Assembly (NCBI GenBank): GCA_040752005.1
Contig: JBFMFX010000017.1
Location: 1-64,000 of the forward strand
Length of the DNA: 64,000 nt
Source of the DNA: RBG-16-66-20 sp040752005
Lineage (GTDB): Bacteria; Pseudomonadota; Gammaproteobacteria; Burkholderiales; SG8-39
Direction of reading: 5' to 3'
Of the stretch, positions 38,879 to 47,309 are shown one piece after another (positions within the stretch are counted from its first letter, which is position 1; each line of letters opens with the position of its first letter). The notes below the pieces were generated by a model. The model worked only from the letters and a program-made list of their open reading frames with translations. It had not been told where the DNA came from and ran no database searches. The position numbers were made by a program, and so were the translations under genes.

Positions 38879-39106
38879 TTGCAAGCCCCACGCTCGGGTT
38901 CACGCCCCATCTGGCGCGGCAGCCCGGTGCAGACCGCGCAGCGGGCGCGCGCCGGGGAAATCGTCCTCTCGGACGCGGTGATGGGCGCGCTTTCGGTCGA
39001 AAACCTCGACCTCGACGCCGAGCCGCTGCCGCCGCTCGAGCTTGCGCGCCGCCAGCCGCTGCGGATCTACGGCGTGCTGCTCGAGAGCCGGCTCGACTTC
39101 ACGTAG
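38879..39106 (+). pseudogene. Remnant of a class III nucleotidyl cyclase domain
   Basis: About 55 codons from near 38935 read TAQRARAGEIVLSDAVM and then LPPLELARRQPLRIYGV, the pattern of the C-terminal strands of adenylate/guanylate cyclase domains (the region after VNxAARL). The catalytic part is gone and the sequence before it is in shifting frames. It lies in the 280-base gap between alaX and the FrnE-like gene, and ends 8 bases into the convergent neighbour. I call it a decayed gene; the family call rests on a short stretch. Confidence 0.5.
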
Positions 39107-39722
39107 CGGCAGCCTCGCGGATCGCCGTGGCGAGCTCGCCGGGCGGCACGGCGCCGGACAGCCCCGAGCGGCGGTCGAATATGAAGGTGGGCACCGCCGA
39201 GATGCCGAAACCGCGCACCAGCTCCTCCTGCTCGGCCACCCGCACCGGATCGGCCGCCTCCGGCCAGCGGCGCACGCCGCAGCGCGCGGCGATTCTTGCC
39301 AGCACCGCCGCATCGCCGATGTCCCGCGCTTCCTCGAAGTAGGCGCGGAACAGCGCCTCCACCACCGGGCTCGCGCAGCCCTGCGCCTGCGCGACGTCTA
39401 TCAGGCAGTGCGCGGCGGCGGTGTTCGGCGTGCGCGCGATGCGCTCGAAGGCGAACGCGATGCCTTCGCCCGCGCCCTCGGCGGCGACGCGCGCATCCAG
39501 CGCCCGCGCACGCTCGGGCGAACCGAACTTGGCGCGCCGGTAGTCTGCGCGCGCCATCCCCTCGGCCGGCATGCCCGGGTTGAGCTGGAACGGAAGCCAG
39601 GCGATTTCAGCCTCGACTTCACCCTTCAGCAGCGCGAGCGCCTTCTCCAGCCGCCGCTTGCCGATGAAGCACCACGGGCAGACGACATCGGAGGCGACCT
39701 CGATGCGCAGCCGCCCGGCCAT
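39099..39722 (-). CDS. DsbA-family oxidoreductase (FrnE-like)
   Basis: 207 residues, thioredoxin fold with helical insertion. Active site CPWC at residues 15-18 (SDVVCPWCFIGKRRLE) and the cis-Pro loop ISAVPTFIFD. There is no signal peptide, so it is cytoplasmic, as in FrnE. Relatives act as disulfide oxidoreductases or glutathione-dependent isomerases. It follows the exported methyltransferase-like gene by one base. Confidence 0.9.
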   Translation of the reverse strand: MAGRLRIEVASDVVCPWCFIGKRRLEKALALLKGEVEAEIAWLPFQLNPGMPAEGMARADYRRAKFGSPERARALDARVAAEGAGEGIAFAFERIARTPNTAAAHCLIDVAQAQGCASPVVEALFRAYFEEARDIGDAAVLARIAARCGVRRWPEAADPVRVAEQEELVRGFGISAVPTFIFDRRSGLSGAVPPGELATAIREAAAT

Positions 39723-39723
39723 G

Positions 39724-40263
39724 TCAGCGCCGCCCGGACGCGCCCGGGATGGTCCACAGGTACACGGTGCGGCCGTTCACCTCCAGCTTCTTTTCCGGCT
39801 TCCAGTCCCCCATGTCGAACTGGTGCGAGACGATGCGGGTACCGGGCTTGAGCTCCTTGAGCAGCCGCGGCCGCAGCTTCAGGTTGAGATCCGGCAGGAG
39901 GTAGAGCGTGATCACCGTTGCCTCCTTCCAGTTCGCCTGGAAGAGGTCCTCGTTGCGGAATTCGACCAGTTTCGTCACGCCCGCCTTGCGGGCGTTCTCG
40001 GTCGCTTCCTTGATCCGGTCAGGGTCTATGTCGATCCCCACCGCGCGCACGCCGTAACGGCGCGCGGCGGTGATCGGGATGCGCCCGTCGCCCGAACCGA
40101 GGTCGTAGAGCACGTCGCCTTTCCTGACACCGGCAAGGCACAGCATGTCGTCCACCACCTCCTGCGGCGTCGGCACGAAGATGACGTCGGGCGCGCGCGC
40201 CGGCTGCGCGGCAAGCGGCGGGGCGAGGATGACAAGAACGGCGATCGCAATGGCACGCAGCAT
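39724..40263 (-). CDS. Exported class I SAM methyltransferase-like protein (second copy)
   Basis: 179 residues. A clear Sec signal peptide (MLRAIAIAVLVILAPPLAAQ) is followed by PTPQEVVDDMLCLAG, the SAM-binding motif VLYDLGSGDGRIPI, IDIDPDRIKEA and KPGTRIVSHQFDMGDWKP. The same blocks occur in the protein at 5427-5957. AGGAGG lies about 10 bases before the ATG. Methylation in the periplasm would need a SAM source, which is not known, so the reaction is uncertain. Confidence 0.82.
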   Translation of the reverse strand: MLRAIAIAVLVILAPPLAAQPARAPDVIFVPTPQEVVDDMLCLAGVRKGDVLYDLGSGDGRIPITAARRYGVRAVGIDIDPDRIKEATENARKAGVTKLVEFRNEDLFQANWKEATVITLYLLPDLNLKLRPRLLKELKPGTRIVSHQFDMGDWKPEKKLEVNGRTVYLWTIPGASGRR

Positions 40264-40280
40264 CCGGTGTGACCTCCTCT

Positions 40281-41678
40281 CTAGTGGCCTGCGATGGTCA
40301 TGCGCTCGATCAGCATGGAGCCGCAACGGTAGGCGCCGCGCACCACCTCGTCGGAGCCGATCGCCACCACGCCGCGGAACATGTCCTTGAGGTTTCCGGC
40401 GACCGTGATTTCCTCGACCGGATGCACGATCTCGCCGTCCTCGACCCAGTAGCCGGCCGCGCCGCGCGAGTAGTCTCCGGTGACCAGATTGATGCCGTGG
40501 CCGAGCAGCTCGGTGACCAGGAGTCCCCGCCCGAGCTTTTTCAGCATGCCGCGCAGGTCCGGGCCGTCGGCGATCGCGACCAGATTGTGCGGGCCGCCGG
40601 CGTTGCCGGTGCTTTTCATGCCGAGCTTGCGCGCGGAATACGTGCCGAGGAAATAGCCGCGCAGCTCGCCTTTTTCCACCACCGCGCGCGGCTGCGTCGC
40701 GACGCCCTCCTCGTCGTAGGGAGCGCTGGCGAGGCCCTGCGGTTCGTGCGGGCGTTCCTCGATGGTGACGTTCGGCGCGAACACCCGCTGCCCGAGCGCG
40801 TCGGCGAGAAACGACGCCTTGCGGTAGAGGTTTGTGCCGCTTGCGGCGCTGGCGAACGCCGCCAGCAGTCCGGTGGCCACCGGCGCCTCGAACAGGACCG
40901 GCGCCTGGCAGGTCGCGATCTTGCGCGCCCCCAGGCGCGCGAGCGCCCGCTCCCCGGCGTAGCGCCCGAGCGCCTCCGGGTCGGCGAGCCGCGCCGGGGC
41001 GCGCGCGGCGCTGTACCAGTCGTCGCGCTGCATCAGTCCGCCGTCCTCTGCGATGACCGCGAGGGACAGGCTGTGGCGCGAGCTGGGAAAGCCGTGCATG
41101 AAGCCGAGGCTGTTGGCGAGCACGAACTGGCCGTGCTGCGCCGAGACCATCGCGCCCTCCGAATTGCGGATCTTCGGCGAGAGCGCGAACGCGGCGCGCT
41201 CGATGCGGCGCGCGAGGCGGATCGCCTCGCCGGTTCCGATCGACCACGGATGGAAAAGATCGAGGTCCCGCGGCGCGCGCGCCAGGGTGTCGGGCTCCGG
41301 CGGCCCGGCGCAGTCGTCCACCGCCGTGCGGCGCGCGATCGCGAGCGCCGCCTCCACGGTGCGCTCGATCGCCGCGGCGGAAAAGTCCGAGGTGCTGGCG
41401 TGGCCGCGGCGCGCCGCCGGCCGCTCGCCGAGATAGACCGTGACGCCGATCATCTTGTCGCGATGGTGCTCGATCGTCTCCACTTCGCCCATGCGCACCG
41501 TGACCGAAAGACCGTAGCCCTCGGACACCTCGCACTCGCAGGCGGAAGCGCCACCGCGGCGCGCAGAATCGAGCACGCGCTCGGCAAGCGCGCGCAGTTG
41601 CGCATCGGTATGGCTGAAGCGCACCCCGCCCGCCGCAGGCCGGGCGGGGCGCCGGGAAACGGACGGCACCACGCTCAT
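40281..41678 (-). CDS. pmbA: TldE/PmbA metalloprotease-related protein
   Basis: 465 residues, full length. Family features: the N-terminal domain with VTVRMGEVETIEHHRDKMIGV, the central GTNLYRKASFLADALGQRVF, and the C-terminal GNLKDMFRGVVAIGSD. PmbA (TldE) pairs with TldD to process modified peptides or help toxin-antitoxin turnover in E. coli; TldD is not in the window. It shares a 22-base palindromic intergenic region with yjgA. Confidence 0.95.
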   Translation of the reverse strand: MSVVPSVSRRPARPAAGGVRFSHTDAQLRALAERVLDSARRGGASACECEVSEGYGLSVTVRMGEVETIEHHRDKMIGVTVYLGERPAARRGHASTSDFSAAAIERTVEAALAIARRTAVDDCAGPPEPDTLARAPRDLDLFHPWSIGTGEAIRLARRIERAAFALSPKIRNSEGAMVSAQHGQFVLANSLGFMHGFPSSRHSLSLAVIAEDGGLMQRDDWYSAARAPARLADPEALGRYAGERALARLGARKIATCQAPVLFEAPVATGLLAAFASAASGTNLYRKASFLADALGQRVFAPNVTIEERPHEPQGLASAPYDEEGVATQPRAVVEKGELRGYFLGTYSARKLGMKSTGNAGGPHNLVAIADGPDLRGMLKKLGRGLLVTELLGHGINLVTGDYSRGAAGYWVEDGEIVHPVEEITVAGNLKDMFRGVVAIGSDEVVRGAYRCGSMLIERMTIAGH

Positions 41679-41700
41679 CGCGCGCTATCATAACAGCGCG
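41679..41700. promoter_or_regulatory. Palindromic divergent promoter between pmbA and yjgA
   Basis: The gap is only 22 bases and includes CGCGCTATCATAACAGCGCG. TATCAT (41686-41691) lies 9 bases before the yjgA ATG, and TATGAT on the other strand (41687-41692) lies 8 bases before the pmbA ATG. Overlapping -10 elements this close imply nearly leaderless transcripts both ways, with any -35 inside the opposite gene. Confidence 0.5.
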
Positions 41701-42186
41701 ATGCAGCCCGAATTCCCCAGCAAGACGCAGCGCAAGCGCGCGATGACGGAGCTGCAGGCGCTCGGTGCGGCGCTGCTCGAGCTGCCTCCTGCGCGCGTGC
41801 AGGCGCTCGCGCTGCCCGAGCCGCTCGCCGAGGCGCTCGCCGAGGCGCGCCGCATCGCCAGCCGCGAGGCGCGCCGCAGACAGATCCAGTTCATCGGCCG
41901 GCTGATGCGCGCGGTGGACCCGGAGCCGATCCGCGCGGCGCTCGCCGAGGCCGAAGGCCGCTCGGCGGCGGCGCGGGCGCGCCAGCGCCAGCTCGAGCGC
42001 TGGCGCGAACGCCTGATCGCCGATGACGCCGCGCTCACCGAATTCGCTCGCGCCCACCCGGCGGCCGAGCTTCAGGCGCTGCGCGCGGCGATCCGCAACG
42101 CGCGCAAGGAGATCGCCGGCGGTCATCCGCCGCGCGCACAGCGCGCGCTTTATCGCCTCATCCGGGAAGCGGTCGGCGAGTCGTGA
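41701..42186 (+). CDS. yjgA: Ribosome-associated protein YjgA/DarP (DUF615)
   Basis: 161 residues, charged and helical, beginning PSKTQRKRAMTELQALG and containing RRQIQFIGRLMR, the conserved blocks of the DUF615 family. DarP assists late assembly of the large ribosomal subunit in E. coli. The stop overlaps the next GTG start. The pmbA-yjgA-mog neighbourhood is conserved in betaproteobacteria. Confidence 0.94.
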   Translation: MQPEFPSKTQRKRAMTELQALGAALLELPPARVQALALPEPLAEALAEARRIASREARRRQIQFIGRLMRAVDPEPIRAALAEAEGRSAAARARQRQLERWRERLIADDAALTEFARAHPAAELQALRAAIRNARKEIAGGHPPRAQRALYRLIREAVGES

Positions 42187-42416
42187 TCGAGACCGAGTTC
42201 CTCCGCCGGATCCGCATCACGCTCGAGCCGGCGCGCGAGCTGGGGCACGGGCCGCTCGGCCGGCGCCGCGTCATCGGCATCACCGGCGGCGAATTCGAGG
42301 GCCCGCGCTTCTCGGGCCGGGTGCTCGCGGGCGGAGCCGACTGGCAGCTTGTGCGCACCGACGGCGTGGCGTACCTGAATGCGCGCGACATCCAGGATTT
42401 CTGCCTCGTGCGATGA
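42183..42416 (+). CDS. DUF3237-family protein, apparently truncated
   Basis: 77 residues from a GTG overlapping the yjgA stop (GTGA). The visible blocks RIRITLEPARELGHGPLGRR, GGEFEGPRFSGRVLAGGADW and VRTDGVAYLNAR match the first half of DUF3237 proteins, which are normally about 150 residues. The frame then ends in DIQDFCLVR and overlaps the mog start (ATGA), so the second half has been lost, probably by deletion before mog. The function of the family is unknown. Confidence 0.65.
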   Translation: MIETEFLRRIRITLEPARELGHGPLGRRRVIGITGGEFEGPRFSGRVLAGGADWQLVRTDGVAYLNARDIQDFCLVR

Positions 42417-43003
42417 GCGGGGAGCTTCGCGTCGGACTGGTATCGGTGAGCGACCGCGCCTCGCGCGGCGTGTATCGCGACGAGGGGCTGCCGGCGCTGA
42501 AGGACTGGCTCGGCCGGGCGATCCGCTCGCCGGCGGTGCGTTATGAGGAACGGCTGATTCCGGACGAGCAGTCGCTCATCGAGGCCGCGCTGGTCGAGCT
42601 GGTGGATGCGAGAGGCTGCCACCTCGTGCTCACCACCGGCGGCACCGGACCCGCGCCGCGCGACGTCACGCCCGAGGCGACCCTCGCGGTCGCCGACAAG
42701 GTGATGCCGGGATTCGGCGAGCAGATGCGCCGCATCAGCCTGGAGTTCGTGCCGACCGCGATCCTGTCGCGCCAGGTCGCCGTGATCCGCAAGGGCTGCC
42801 TGATCGTCAACCTGCCGGGTCAGCCCAAGTCCATCCGTGAGACGCTTGAAGGTCTCAAGGACGCGAGCGGCAAGCCGATCGTTCCGGGCATCTTCGCCGC
42901 CATCCCCTACTGCATCGACCTGATCGGCGGCCCCTACGTCGAAACCGACGAAGCGGTGATCAAGGCATTTCGCCCGAAGTCGGCCGTGCGGCCGAAGGCA
43001 TAG
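42413..43003 (+). CDS. mog: Molybdopterin adenylyltransferase
   Basis: 196 residues, the MogA family: GLVSVSDRASRGVYRDEG at the N-terminus, TTGGTGPAPRDVTPEAT in the substrate loop, and NLPGQPKSIRETLEGL. It adenylates molybdopterin before molybdate insertion, so it supports the molybdenum hydroxylase of this window. ATG overlaps the stop of the truncated gene before it; the following esterase gene starts 5 bases after its stop. Confidence 0.95.
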   Translation: MSGELRVGLVSVSDRASRGVYRDEGLPALKDWLGRAIRSPAVRYEERLIPDEQSLIEAALVELVDARGCHLVLTTGGTGPAPRDVTPEATLAVADKVMPGFGEQMRRISLEFVPTAILSRQVAVIRKGCLIVNLPGQPKSIRETLEGLKDASGKPIVPGIFAAIPYCIDLIGGPYVETDEAVIKAFRPKSAVRPKA

Positions 43004-43008
43004 CGGGC

Positions 43009-43662
43009 GTGCTGGCGACGATCGAGGTCGAAACCGGCGCGCGCCCCGACGCCGCCGTCATCTGGATGCATGGCCTGGGCGCCGACGGTCATGACTTCGA
43101 GCCGGTCGTGCCCGAGCTGCGCCTGCCGCAGGGGCTGCGCGTGCGCTTCGTGTTTCCCCACGCGCCCATCCGCCCGGTGACGATCAACGCCGGCATGCGC
43201 ATGCGGGCGTGGTACGACGTCTTCCAGCTTGGCGGCGGTGCCGAAGACGAAGCCGGCATCCGCGCCTCGCAGGCCGAGGTGGAGAAACTGATCGAGCGCG
43301 AGACGCAACGCGGCGTCCGGCCCGGCCGGATCGTGCTCGCCGGCTTCTCTCAGGGCGGGGCGATGGCGCTGCATACCGGCCTGCGCCATCCGGAACCGCT
43401 CGCCGGAATCGTTGCGCTTTCGACCTGGCTGCCGCTCGCGGCGAGGCTGCCGGCCGAGCGCCACGCGGCGAACGCCGCCGCGCCGATCTTCATGGCGCAC
43501 GGCACGGAAGATCCCATGGTGCCGCTCGCGCTCGCGCAGGCCTCGCGCGCGGCGCTGGAGCGTCTGGGGTACGCCGTCGAGTGGCATCAGTACCCGATGC
43601 CCCATTCGGTCTGCGGCGAGGAAATCGCCGATATCGCCGCGTTCCTCGTCAGGATTCTCTGA
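43009..43662 (+). CDS. Carboxylesterase / phospholipase family alpha-beta hydrolase
   Basis: 217 residues with GTG start. Catalytic triad: Ser in GFSQGGAMAL (~residue 112), Asp in HGTEDPMVP (~168) and His in PMPHSVCGEE (~200). The oxyanion region reads WMHGLGADGHDF. This is the acyl-thioesterase/carboxylesterase group; natural substrates vary. It overlaps the convergent PilZ-like gene by 14 bases. Confidence 0.93.
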   Translation: MLATIEVETGARPDAAVIWMHGLGADGHDFEPVVPELRLPQGLRVRFVFPHAPIRPVTINAGMRMRAWYDVFQLGGGAEDEAGIRASQAEVEKLIERETQRGVRPGRIVLAGFSQGGAMALHTGLRHPEPLAGIVALSTWLPLAARLPAERHAANAAAPIFMAHGTEDPMVPLALAQASRAALERLGYAVEWHQYPMPHSVCGEEIADIAAFLVRIL

Positions 43663-45151
43663 CCATTTCCCGATAGCGGCCGATGTCGTAGTCCTCGCCG
43701 CGCTCGGCGAGGCCCTGCGGGATGTACACGCGCGTGCGCTCGCCTTCCCGCACCTCCAGGTTCTGCAGCGGCGCGTAGATCCCGGGCTTGAGCAGGATGC
43801 GCACCTCTGCCGCGCCGGCGTCGCGCATCAGCACACCCTCCTCGAGCGCGCCGCTCACCTCGAAGCGCCGCACCTCGGCCGAGCGCGCCAGCGTCTGGAT
43901 TCCGACGCGCGCCTCGCGCGGGGTGGTCTTGTTCACCCGGCGCACGATCCCGAGCACCCAGTTCGTGCCACCTTCTCCCTGAAGCGCGACGAGCGTTCCG
44001 ACGCGCAGCCAGTCGCCCTTCAACTGCGGCACCACCGCACCGAAGCCCCCGGCGCTCACGTTCTCCACCACCCAGCTCTCGGTGCCTTCGGCGCTGGAGC
44101 CGAGGCCGCCGGCAGCGCCCATCGCACCGAGTGCGCCCTCGTAGCCGTGCGCGACGAACACGCGCGATTTGACCGCGTGGCGCTGCGACTTGCGCTCCGG
44201 CGGCTGCGGCGACCACGCCCGCACCAGATGACGCAGCACGCCGAGCACCGATTCCGGGTCCACGCCCGTGACGGCGGCGAGTTCCGAGGGCACCTGCCCG
44301 CGGGTGTACACGCGCTCCACGAGGGCCTCGGCTTCGGCGAGCGCGGCGCCGGCGCCGAACCAGCGTGCGGCCGGCGCCGCCTGCGCGCCACGGGCGCTGC
44401 GCTGCGGAGCCATCGGCCGGGAGAGGTCAATCCACCAGCCGAGCTCCGGGGCGGGCGCGGGCGCGATCGCGAAGCTCGGAGCGAAGTGTGCGATGAGGCG
44501 CTCGGCGAGGTCGGCCTCGGCCGGCAGCAGGCAATCGGGGCTCGCCGCGCTGAACATCGCACCCTTGAGAAATTCAAGCTGCGGCGAGGATTCGCCCGGC
44601 ACGCCCGGATAGGCCGGCACGCGCGCCTGCGCGAGCTGGCGCGCCTCTGCAAAGGCGTACACACCGTTGAACACCGCCCAGACGGCCGGATCAATCGGGC
44701 CATAGCGCAGGTGCATCCACTTGATCTGCTGCGCAAGGCTCCTCAGGGTCCGCACGAGGAGCGCCGGAAGCGAGGCGCGCGCCTGCTCGGCGCCCTTGGC
44801 GCCCTGCACGAACAGATCCACGGCTTTCGCCAGCGACAGGCCCGCCTGCCGGTAATAGCCGTGCACCGCGCTCCAGAGCCGGTTCTCCTGAAAGCGGGAC
44901 GGCCGCTCCGCGGCAAAGTAGTCTCGGGCGAGTCTGCGCAGGCGCGGCTGCGCCGCCTCGTCTACCGCGAAGAGCGCCTGAATGCGGGCTTCGGGACGGA
45001 ACTGTCCGGCGGCCGTCACCGACTCCAGCCAGTGCGTCAGCTCCTCCAGCGCCTTGAATGGGTCCTGAGCCGGAAGCTCGCCGAGGATCCGGCGCGCCTC
45101 CTTCGGATCGGCGAGGGGATGGTCGGGCTTGCCGCCAAACAGACGAAGCAT
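43649..45151 (-). CDS. Conserved hypothetical protein with PilZ-like C-terminus
   Basis: 500 residues from the ATG at 45149-45151, chosen for GAGGAGCGGAGG just ahead of it. The N-terminal two-thirds are helical (PLADPKEARRILGELPAQDP; DYFAAERPSRFQENRLWSAV). The last ~130 residues are beta-rich and contain VENVSAGGFGAVVPQ, a segment reminiscent of the PilZ DxSxxG box; the Arg-rich motif needed for cyclic-di-GMP binding is not evident. It is divergent from the receiver-kinase gene. Function unknown. Confidence 0.6.
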   Translation of the reverse strand: MLRLFGGKPDHPLADPKEARRILGELPAQDPFKALEELTHWLESVTAAGQFRPEARIQALFAVDEAAQPRLRRLARDYFAAERPSRFQENRLWSAVHGYYRQAGLSLAKAVDLFVQGAKGAEQARASLPALLVRTLRSLAQQIKWMHLRYGPIDPAVWAVFNGVYAFAEARQLAQARVPAYPGVPGESSPQLEFLKGAMFSAASPDCLLPAEADLAERLIAHFAPSFAIAPAPAPELGWWIDLSRPMAPQRSARGAQAAPAARWFGAGAALAEAEALVERVYTRGQVPSELAAVTGVDPESVLGVLRHLVRAWSPQPPERKSQRHAVKSRVFVAHGYEGALGAMGAAGGLGSSAEGTESWVVENVSAGGFGAVVPQLKGDWLRVGTLVALQGEGGTNWVLGIVRRVNKTTPREARVGIQTLARSAEVRRFEVSGALEEGVLMRDAGAAEVRILLKPGIYAPLQNLEVREGERTRVYIPQGLAERGEDYDIGRYREMVRES

Positions 45152-45237
45152 TGCCTCCGCTCCTCGTGGAGCCGCATCATGCAATGTCCGGCAGGCTTTA
45201 TCAATCCGTCCGGCCCCGGCACAATTCGGCGAGCGTC

Positions 45238-46497
45238 GTGGAGCCCCTGCGCTTTCTGATCGTGAGCGATTCGCGCGACGAATGCGCCGCGCTCGCGCGC
45301 ATGCTCGCGGCGCGCTGGCCGCAGGCCGCGATCGAGCACTGGGCGCCGATCGAGCGCGGCGGGTTGCCGGGCGATCGGCTCGCAGGCTGGAGCGCCATCC
45401 TGCTCGACGCGGGTCCGGGGCGGGAGGCGCCGCTCGCGTGGCTTTCGCGCCTGCGCCAGACCGCCGATCCCCCGCCGGTGCTCTTGCTCACCGCGCCCGG
45501 CAGCGAGATCGGGGCCGAGCAGGCGAGCCGAGCTGGGGTGGCGGACCTCCTCCACTGGGCAGGGCTCGAACCGCGGCAGCTCGCGCGCGCCGTCGGGGAC
45601 GCGCTTGCCGAGCGCGAGGCGCGGCGCGCCGAGCAGACGGGCGCCGACCCGCCGTGGCTTCGCACGACGCGCTGGGAACCGGCACGCATCGGCGCGCCGC
45701 TCGACGACGCTGCGCGCGAAGTGCCCGGCTACCGCCTGTTGCGCAAGATCGGCGAGGGCGGAATGGGGCAGGTGTATCTTGCCGAGCGCGTGCACGACGG
45801 CCTGCAATTGGTGCTCAAGCTGCTCGGGCCCGCGCTGCGCGGCGATCCCGTCTTCCTGCAGAGGTTCGTGCGCGAGTACAAACTGATCGCGGCAATCGCC
45901 GACGAGCATGTGGCGCGCATCTACGACCAGGGCTTCGCCGGCGTGCAGCCCTACCTCGCCATGGAGTTTCTTGCCGGCGGCACGCTCGCGGCGCGCATCC
46001 ATGAGGGCATGACTTCGCTCGCGGCGCTGCGGCTCGCCGGCGGAATCGCGCGCGCGCTGGACGCGATCCACCGGCACGGCATCGTGCATCGCGACCTCAA
46101 GCCCCAGAACATCATGTTCCGGGCCGGCGGCGCGCGTCCGGTGATCGTGGATTTCGGGCTGGCGCGCGAGCTCCACGGCGACTCGACGCTCACGCGGCAC
46201 GGGCCGCTGCTCGCCACGCCGCGCTACATGAGCCCGGAGCAGTGCCTCGGCGAGCCGGTGGACGCGCGCTCCGACCTCTACAGCCTCGGCGTCATCTTCT
46301 ACGAAATGCTGACCGGCCAGAAGCTGTTCGGGGACGCCTCCCCGGCCGACCTGATGCTCGCGCACGTGCGCGGCGAGGTGCCGCGGCTGCCGCCGCGCCT
46401 TGCCGGCTACCAGCCGGTGCTCGATCGCCTGCTCGCCAGGGATCCCGAGCGGCGGTTCCAGAGCGCACGCGAGCTTTTCGCTACCATCGCGATATGA
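45238..46497 (+). CDS. Receiver domain - Ser/Thr protein kinase fusion
   Basis: 419 residues from the GTG at 45238 (an ATG at 45184 is also open). Residues 1-120 form a degenerate response-regulator receiver: an Asp is kept in ILLDAGPG, but the Lys normally found in the last loop is absent. Residues ~165-419 are a eukaryote-type kinase with Gly loop GEGGMGQVYLAE, Lys in LVLKLLG, catalytic HRDLKPQN (Asp-286), DFGLAR (Asp-305) and SPEQ. No membrane segment or sensor domain is present. Its stop overlaps the thyA start. Confidence 0.9.
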   Translation: MEPLRFLIVSDSRDECAALARMLAARWPQAAIEHWAPIERGGLPGDRLAGWSAILLDAGPGREAPLAWLSRLRQTADPPPVLLLTAPGSEIGAEQASRAGVADLLHWAGLEPRQLARAVGDALAEREARRAEQTGADPPWLRTTRWEPARIGAPLDDAAREVPGYRLLRKIGEGGMGQVYLAERVHDGLQLVLKLLGPALRGDPVFLQRFVREYKLIAAIADEHVARIYDQGFAGVQPYLAMEFLAGGTLAARIHEGMTSLAALRLAGGIARALDAIHRHGIVHRDLKPQNIMFRAGGARPVIVDFGLARELHGDSTLTRHGPLLATPRYMSPEQCLGEPVDARSDLYSLGVIFYEMLTGQKLFGDASPADLMLAHVRGEVPRLPPRLAGYQPVLDRLLARDPERRFQSARELFATIAI

Positions 46498-47306
46498 GCG
46501 CCAACCGCGAAGAGCAGCAGTACCTGGACCTGCTCGCCGAGGTGATGGCGAGCGGCGCGCGCAAGCCCGACCGCACCGGCACCGGCACGCTGTCGGTGTT
46601 CGGCCGGCAGATGCGCTTCGGCCTCGACGGGCGCTTTCCGCTGCTCACCACGAAGAAGCTGCATTTCAAGTCCATCGCGTACGAGCTGCTGTGGTTCCTG
46701 CGCGGCGACACCAACGTGCGCTGGCTGCAGGAGCGCGGGGTCACGATCTGGGACGAATGGGCGGACGCGAACGGCGAGCTGGGGCCGGTCTACGGCTACC
46801 AGTGGCGCCACTGGCGCACCCCCGACGGGCGCGAGATTGACCAGATCCGCGACGTCGTCGAGGCGATCCGGCGCGACCCGCATTCGCGTCGCCACGTCGT
46901 CTCGGCCTGGAACCCGGCCGACATCGGCCGCATGGCGCTGCCGCCGTGCCATGCGCTGTTCCAGTTCTACGCCGCCGAGGGGCGACTGTCCTGCCAGATG
47001 TACCAGAGGAGCGCAGACCTGTTTCTCGGCGTGCCGTTCAACATCGCCTCCTATGCCTTGCTCACCCTGATGGTCGCGCAGGTCACCAGCCTTGCTGCGG
47101 GCGAGTTCATTCTGACGCTGGGCGACGCGCACCTGTACCTCAACCACCTCGAGCAGGCGCGCGAGCAGCTCACGCGCGCGCCGCGCCCGTTTCCGCGCAT
47201 GCGGCTGAACCCGGAGGTGCGCGACCTGTTCGCCTTCCGCTACGAGGACTTCACGCTCGAAGGCTACGACCCGCACCCGGCGATCCGGGCGCCGATCGCG
47301 GTCTGA
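46494..47306 (+). CDS. thyA: Thymidylate synthase
   Basis: 270 residues. Catalytic Cys in ALPPCHALFQF, with the folate- and dUMP-binding blocks RTGTGTLSVFG, YELLWFLRGDTN, YQRSADLFLGVPFN and DAHLYLNH. It methylates dUMP to dTMP using methylene-tetrahydrofolate. The ATG overlaps the kinase stop (ATGA). It ends three bases from the convergent regulator gene, and folA lies just beyond that. Confidence 0.97.
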   Translation: MSANREEQQYLDLLAEVMASGARKPDRTGTGTLSVFGRQMRFGLDGRFPLLTTKKLHFKSIAYELLWFLRGDTNVRWLQERGVTIWDEWADANGELGPVYGYQWRHWRTPDGREIDQIRDVVEAIRRDPHSRRHVVSAWNPADIGRMALPPCHALFQFYAAEGRLSCQMYQRSADLFLGVPFNIASYALLTLMVAQVTSLAAGEFILTLGDAHLYLNHLEQAREQLTRAPRPFPRMRLNPEVRDLFAFRYEDFTLEGYDPHPAIRAPIAV

Positions 47307-47309
47307 GCG

